DNA of 64,000 nt from Singulisphaera acidiphila DSM 18658 (GTDB lineage: Bacteria; Planctomycetota; Planctomycetia; Isosphaerales; Isosphaeraceae), in the NCBI RefSeq assembly GCF_000242455.2, contig NC_019892.1:1240001-1304000 (forward strand), read 5' to 3'. The translations under genes and the position numbers were made by a program. Shown here in pieces: positions 60,125-64,000 of the stretch. Under the pieces are notes generated by a model that was not told the DNA's origin, did not search any database, and worked only from the letters and a program-made list of their open reading frames with translations. Each line of letters begins with the position of its first letter. Within the stretch, counting starts at the first letter, position 1.

Positions 60125-61315
60125 ATGCCAGAGCGACGGCAAACGGGTGTTTGGATTGCGGGCGTTCTGAGCTTGGGGGTTGTGGCTGGGTTGGCGATCG
60201 GGGGATACCGAATGATGGGGAGTCGCAAACCGGCGGCTCGACCGGTCGCGGCGAAGCTCGATGCGAACACCCCACTGTCCGTGCTGACTCCGGCGTTGCG
60301 GGACGGCGATGCGAAGGCATTGACCGCCCTCTACGAGCAGGTGTCGGCGACCAACAAGCCGGGGGTCAGCGAGGACGAGACGGCGCAGTGGCTCGAAACG
60401 CTGGCGGCGGTGCGGACGGGCTATCGGAAGTATGGGGCCTATGGACGGGCCACGGCTCTGAACGTGGCCACGAAGGTCCTCAATCGGTTCTCGGTCTCGG
60501 CGGAGGGAGCCCCGGCCTCATGGCCCAAGATTCTGACGCCGGTCCATGACATTCTGGCCTCGGGCATGGCCGACCCCGACCTCGACGTTCGGGTCTCGAC
60601 CCTGACCGAGGTGAGCCGACTCTGGGGCTGGCTGCCCGGTCGAGCGCCCACGCCCGCCGAAGAGGATCTTCTGGCTGACTGGAAGCTGGGCCTGCACACC
60701 CCCGTGGTTCGCTCCCTGGCAGACCGTTCGCCCAAGGTTCGGTTGGCTGCGGTCGCCTGCCTGGGCACCGTGCCGATCAATTCGGCGGCCGCGCCTGCGA
60801 TCCCTTATCTGGAAGACATGAGCCCAGGAGCTGGCGAGGTGCGCCGCCAGGTGATGATCTCGTTCGCCGGCCGTCGTGCCCTTCTCACCGAGGAAGCGCT
60901 CCTGAAGCGGCTGTACGACCCCGAGGCGGGCGTTCCCGAGACGGCCGAAGCGATTCTCAAGACGCGCGGCCTGACGGCTGAGCAGATCAGCCTCGGCAAA
61001 ATGGTTTACCATCCCAAGCCGGCTCTGCGGGCCTCGGTGATCCCCTTGCTTCGCGACCGGACCGACATCGACCCGGTTGTCTGGTTCCTCCTGTTGACCC
61101 GAGACAGCGAACCGTCGGTCCGCGCCAGCGCTGTTGAAGCCCTGGCCGGTCGGCTCTCCCCGGAAGTCCGCGAGCGGCTTGCCGAGATGGCCTCTTCCGA
61201 CCAGTCGCCTCAGGTTCGCCAGGCCGCCAGCAAGATCGTCCCCCCGGCCGCCGAGAAGACCGTCGCTCTCCCCCCCCTGCCCGGCTCGCCGAGCCTGGCT
61301 CCCAAGGCGAATTGA
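60125..61315 (+). CDS. Membrane-anchored HEAT-repeat protein
   Basis: 396 aa from MPERRQTGVWIAGVLSLGVV, with one membrane helix (about residues 8-27). HEAT-like helical repeats fill the rest: DLDVRVSTLTEVSRLWGWLP, SPKVRLAAVACLGTVPINSA, EVRRQVMISFAGRRALLTEE, EPSVRASAVEALAGRLSPEV and SPQVRQAASKIVPP. Such solenoids bind partner proteins. The tail is Pro-rich. Function unknown. An intrinsic terminator follows 46 bp later. Confidence 0.75.
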   Translation: MPERRQTGVWIAGVLSLGVVAGLAIGGYRMMGSRKPAARPVAAKLDANTPLSVLTPALRDGDAKALTALYEQVSATNKPGVSEDETAQWLETLAAVRTGYRKYGAYGRATALNVATKVLNRFSVSAEGAPASWPKILTPVHDILASGMADPDLDVRVSTLTEVSRLWGWLPGRAPTPAEEDLLADWKLGLHTPVVRSLADRSPKVRLAAVACLGTVPINSAAAPAIPYLEDMSPGAGEVRRQVMISFAGRRALLTEEALLKRLYDPEAGVPETAEAILKTRGLTAEQISLGKMVYHPKPALRASVIPLLRDRTDIDPVVWFLLLTRDSEPSVRASAVEALAGRLSPEVRERLAEMASSDQSPQVRQAASKIVPPAAEKTVALPPLPGSPSLAPKAN

Positions 61316-61360
61316 TCAGCACACTCGCCTGACAGAAGACGAACCGACAATCACGGACGG

Positions 61361-61404
61361 CGGCGGCCCGATCGAGCATCGGGCCGCCGCTGTTCGCTTT
61401 TTTT
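61361..61404 (+). terminator. Intrinsic terminator of the HEAT-repeat gene
   Basis: 12-bp stem CGGCGGCCCGAT with ATCGGGCCGCCG, 5-nt loop, then TGTTCGC and seven T residues. Confidence 0.82.
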
Positions 61405-61408
61405 CCTC

Positions 61409-61549
61409 GCGCTCGGCAGTTGGTGCACGAATTTGGATAAGGAACGCTGTCTGAAAAGGAAGTTTACGACCTGAACTGGTCGTTCGGTTGTCCTGGCGGC
61501 CTTGATCGACCTCCGTCGAATTCCGATGCGCGCACCAACTGCCGAGCGC
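61409..61549. repeat. MITE-like repeat, copy A (141 bp)
   Basis: 18-bp perfect terminal inverted repeats GCGCTCGGCAGTTGGTGC (61409-61426 and, inverted, 61532-61549). The internal 72 bp (61456-61527) are identical to copy B (61707-61778). No coding capacity. Confidence 0.82.
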
Positions 61550-61560
61550 TTACCCAATTT

Positions 61561-61658
61561 TTAACCACGAATGACACAAATGACACGAATAAAAACAAAG
61601 AGATTCAATCATTTTTATTTTTTTCTTCATTCGTGTCATCTGTGTCATTCGTGGTTAA
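61561..61658. repeat. 30-bp inverted repeat with AT-rich loop
   Basis: Arms 61561-61590 and 61629-61658 match at 29 of 30 positions and begin TTAACCACGAATGACACA. The AT-rich centre is 38 nt. Each arm itself contains two imperfect copies of the unit ATGACACRAAT. It lies exactly between the two MITE-like copies. Confidence 0.85.
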
Positions 61659-61677
61659 ATTCTCCTTTTTTCCCTAT

Positions 61678-61800
61678 CGCTCGGCATCTGGTACGCGAAT
61701 CTGAGTAAGGAAGTTTACGACCTGAACTGGTCGTTCGGTTGTCCTGGCGGCCTTGATCGACCTCCGTCGAATTCCGATACACGCACCAACTGCCGAGCGC
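61678..61800. repeat. MITE-like repeat, copy B (123 bp)
   Basis: Shares the right-hand 18-bp end and the internal 72 bp with copy A. The left end (CGCTCGGCATCTGGTACG) has diverged and 21 bp next to it are missing. Both copies are followed by CTTACC-type sequence. Confidence 0.78.
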
Positions 61801-61805
61801 TTACC

Positions 61806-62019
61806 TTTTTTTTGATAGGCTTCGTTTGCCGAGGCGGGATCGCTCTAGGGTCAAGATGAGGCATGGAGATGTTTCGTTGCGTTGGCCCGGCTCACTCGCT
61901 TCGAGGAAGACTGGGAGTCTATGCATTCCATTTGTCTGGATGGTAGAAGATCAGAGGCGAGCGGGAGCTGATCGCTTGCTGTCTTCCGGTTTACTCGCAT
62001 GCGAACTCCCAAAAGAGAG
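61806..62019. other. No gene seen
   Basis: Short spacer between the MITE-like block and the direct repeats downstream of the MFS gene. Nothing recognisable. Confidence 0.4.
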
Positions 62020-62059
62020 GGAGCGATCCGCTCCCCGCTCGCCTTTCAGGTGAGCGAAA
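62020..62059. repeat. Direct repeat with two hairpins, copy 1
   Basis: Contains GGGAGC...GCTCCC and GCTCGC...TGAGC hairpins around the core CTCGCCTTTCAG. A similar copy lies at 62129-62170 in the same orientation. Confidence 0.6.
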
Positions 62060-62128
62060 CTTTTGAGGGGAGGCTGAGCTTCCTACGTCTTCTGGTCCAC
62101 GCCTGGGAGAAGTCCGATCCCCCGGACG

Positions 62129-62170
62129 GGGAGCTCTTACGCTCCCCACTCGCCTTTCAGACGAGCGAAA
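62129..62170. repeat. Direct repeat with two hairpins, copy 2
   Basis: Same layout as the copy at 62020-62059: GGGAGC...GCTCCC, then ACTCGCCTTTCAGACGAGC. It lies about 100 bp beyond the MFS stop on the minus strand and could act as a transcript end. Confidence 0.6.
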
Positions 62171-62266
62171 GCTCTGCTCAAGCCAGTTTTTTGAAGGGTG
62201 GTTTGGGGGCGGGCAAGCAGCTTGGCCGGAAATTCCCGTCTCCGACAGTACGCTGCATGGCAGAGG

Positions 62267-63673
62267 TCAGTGCCCCAGGAGCACGCCCGCCGAGTCGTCG
62301 GAGGAGGAGTATTGTTCGGCACGGGCCTGGTCTTCGGGCAGATGACGCGAGCCGAAGTAGAAGAAGAGGCTGCCGAAGATCATGACCGGCACCACGGAGA
62401 GCATCCCTACGATCAGGTTGCTCTCGCGGACCGGTTTCGCGCCCAGGCTTGCGAGCATCTCGCCGATCGCCGAAGAGGCGATGCTTGGATCACCGAAGAG
62501 GTCGGAAATCGTGCCGATCAGGATCGGGGAGCTGATGTCGCCTAGGAGGTGAATCAGGAAAATGCTCAGTGCATAGCCGGCGGCCCGCTGATTCGAGGGG
62601 ACGACGTTGGCGGTGACGGCGTTGCACGGGCCGAGCACCGAGGCCAACATCACCATGGCCACGAACAGCAAGCCGAGCGAAGTGACCAGGTCGGGATCGA
62701 GGATCCCCAGCAGGGCGAACGGGATCGCGATCAGGACGGCAAGGCAGGCCATCAGGAGGTAGGCGCGACGGGTGAACTTGAACAGGAAGTCGGCAAACCA
62801 GGTCCCGCAGGCGATCCCGAGCAGGCCGGCCACGGCGGTTAGCCCGCCGATCCAGAGCCCGGCGGACTTGGCGGACATCCCTCGAACCGACTGGTAGAAC
62901 GTCGAACCCCAGGCGGCGTAGCCCCCGCTCGCAAACGTGACGGCCGCCATTCCGGCCGTATTCCAGAGGAAAGTCCGGTTCCGGAACAGGGCAAGATAGT
63001 CACGGATGGTCGGCCGGTCGGCCTTCCCGGCGTGTGTCTTCCCTTCCGAAGCTCCCCGCCCGGGATCCTGAATCACCAGGCCGAGCAGCGCCACGAGCAA
63101 GCCAGGCAAGCCGACGACCCAGAACGCCGCCCGCCAGTGCCAGGCATCGGCCACCCAGCCGCCAATCCCATAGCCGAGCGCGCCGCCGAGCGGCAAGGCC
63201 AGGAAGTACAAGCCCATCACTCGACCCCGCTGCTTCGGCGGGAACAGGTCGGCCAGCAACGCGGGGGCAATGACGCCGTAGGTCGCCTCGCCGATACCGA
63301 GGAGTGATCGCCACAAGAACATCTGCTGGTATGTTTGCGAAAATGCGGTTCCGACCGTCGCCACGCTCCAGAGGCCGACACCGAGTGCCAGCATCACCCG
63401 GCGGCTATAGCGGTCGCCGAACCAGCCGACCAGCGGGGAGGCGATCGTATAGACGATCATGAACGACGAGTTGAGCAGTCCGAGCCGGAAGTCATTGATC
63501 TGCAACGCGTCTTTGATGTGCGTGCCGACCGCGAAGAACGAGTAGCGGTCGATGTAGTTCAGCAGGTTCATGCTGAACAGCACCCAGAGGGCGAATCGCG
63601 CTCCCGTCAACGTCGGAACGATGCCGGATTCTTGATCGGAAGCCACCGCCGGGCCGGACGTGGGAGACTGCAT
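62267..63673 (-). CDS. MFS transporter (Spns-like)
   Basis: 468 aa from MQSPTSGPAVASDQESGIVP; 12 membrane helices. FSMNLLNYIDRYSFFAVGTH in TM1 and PLVGWFGDRYSRRVMLALGV with motif A (GDRYSRR) are typical of the spinster-like branch of the major facilitator family. FLWRSLLGIGEATYGVIAPA and LADLFPPKQRGRVMGLYFLA follow. The central loop is charged (GRGASEGKTHAGKADRPTIR). The substrate in bacteria is not established; relatives are annotated as lipid or organic-anion carriers. Single-gene unit. Confidence 0.9.
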   Translation of the reverse strand: MQSPTSGPAVASDQESGIVPTLTGARFALWVLFSMNLLNYIDRYSFFAVGTHIKDALQINDFRLGLLNSSFMIVYTIASPLVGWFGDRYSRRVMLALGVGLWSVATVGTAFSQTYQQMFLWRSLLGIGEATYGVIAPALLADLFPPKQRGRVMGLYFLALPLGGALGYGIGGWVADAWHWRAAFWVVGLPGLLVALLGLVIQDPGRGASEGKTHAGKADRPTIRDYLALFRNRTFLWNTAGMAAVTFASGGYAAWGSTFYQSVRGMSAKSAGLWIGGLTAVAGLLGIACGTWFADFLFKFTRRAYLLMACLAVLIAIPFALLGILDPDLVTSLGLLFVAMVMLASVLGPCNAVTANVVPSNQRAAGYALSIFLIHLLGDISSPILIGTISDLFGDPSIASSAIGEMLASLGAKPVRESNLIVGMLSVVPVMIFGSLFFYFGSRHLPEDQARAEQYSSSDDSAGVLLGH

Positions 63674-64000
63674 GATGACGCGGGGGCCTCTCAAGGGACG
63701 GGCTCAAGGGTGACACGTTGGTTATACCCGCACCGACGTCGAGTGGCGAGACCGGATGATCCCGGAGCCCGGGCGGGTTCCTGAGCGAAGCGTCTTCGGG
63801 GAGGGAGGGAACTTCCCTTCCCTTTAATTGAGGCAAAGCTCCGCCGTTCCCCGGTGTCCGGAGTCGTCTGAGCAGGAACGGCCGCCGGCTCTCCGACCGT
63901 TTGCCGAAGCCAACTCGATCGCGATGGGGGTGGCTGGTCGACAAGGAATTGAGCGTCGAGCGGGAGGCTCGATTATTCACGGTCGCGGGCGGATGCCGCG
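63674..64000. other. No gene seen at the window end
   Basis: 327 bp upstream of the MFS gene. No complete frame with conserved features; a partial gene starting beyond the edge cannot be excluded. Confidence 0.4.

Noticed and set aside
61999..62385. 128-codon plus-strand ORF
   Set aside because: It runs through the hairpin repeats and the antisense of the MFS gene, with no conserved features.

Overview
The window looks like a chromosomal piece of a planctomycete, probably an Isosphaera/Singulisphaera-type genome. This rests on GC-rich coding DNA, three secreted proteins that share the planctomycete-style N-terminal LEDR motif, Tat-exported Gfo/Idh proteins, DUF4214 and TPR proteins, and an abundance of small membrane stress proteins. 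The genus is an inference; no rRNA or tRNA gene is visible.

Layout. 1-9.2 kb is core translation: the 5' half of thrS (leftward), divergent from infC-rpmI-rplT-pheS, then a small unknown gene, an amino-acid permease, a decayed Uma2 nuclease gene, pheT and a SEC-C protein. infC uses an ATC start, and an intrinsic terminator sits between infC and rpmI. 9.3-20.6 kb is the most interesting part. It is a cluster of small membrane or stress proteins (DUF1328, CsbD/ElaB-like, ElaB/YqjD-like, YqjE/holin-like, CBS pair, YihY/BrkB, an unassigned helical protein and a membrane GTPase) around a sigma-54 response regulator and a degenerate histidine kinase. I read seven GG-N10-GC sigma-54 promoters, each 45-95 bp upstream of one of these genes and on its strand, so the cluster looks like a self-contained sigma-54 regulon. 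20.6-24.2 kb carries a Gfo/Idh oxidoreductase and ilvA.

24.4-34.6 kb is accessory DNA. An IS630 relic is interrupted by an IS5-type element with TA duplication. A cupin/JmjC hydroxylase pairs with a DUF6065 gene. A DUF4214 protein ends in a Pro-Thr tail of about 85 units encoded by a hexanucleotide array. An AT-rich island precedes a broken secreted-protein gene. A second IS630 fragment and a DUF6498 membrane protein follow, then a complete ISL3-type element (24-bp inverted repeats, 8-bp target duplication) and a methyltransferase.

34.7-64 kb is mostly envelope and export: an orphan membrane-fusion protein, two TPR proteins, a CrtQ-like glycosyltransferase, a sugar dehydrogenase with DUF4214 repeats, a DUF442 phosphatase, a TetR-adaptor-RND efflux operon with a visible operator, a GH25 lysozyme, a PP2C phosphatase, an FkbM methyltransferase, a giant AsmA-like protein, secreted unknowns, a HEAT-repeat protein and an MFS transporter. 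At 61.4-61.8 kb two MITE-like repeats flank a 30-bp inverted repeat. Convergent gene pairs are often separated by long perfect hairpins that probably act as bidirectional terminators.
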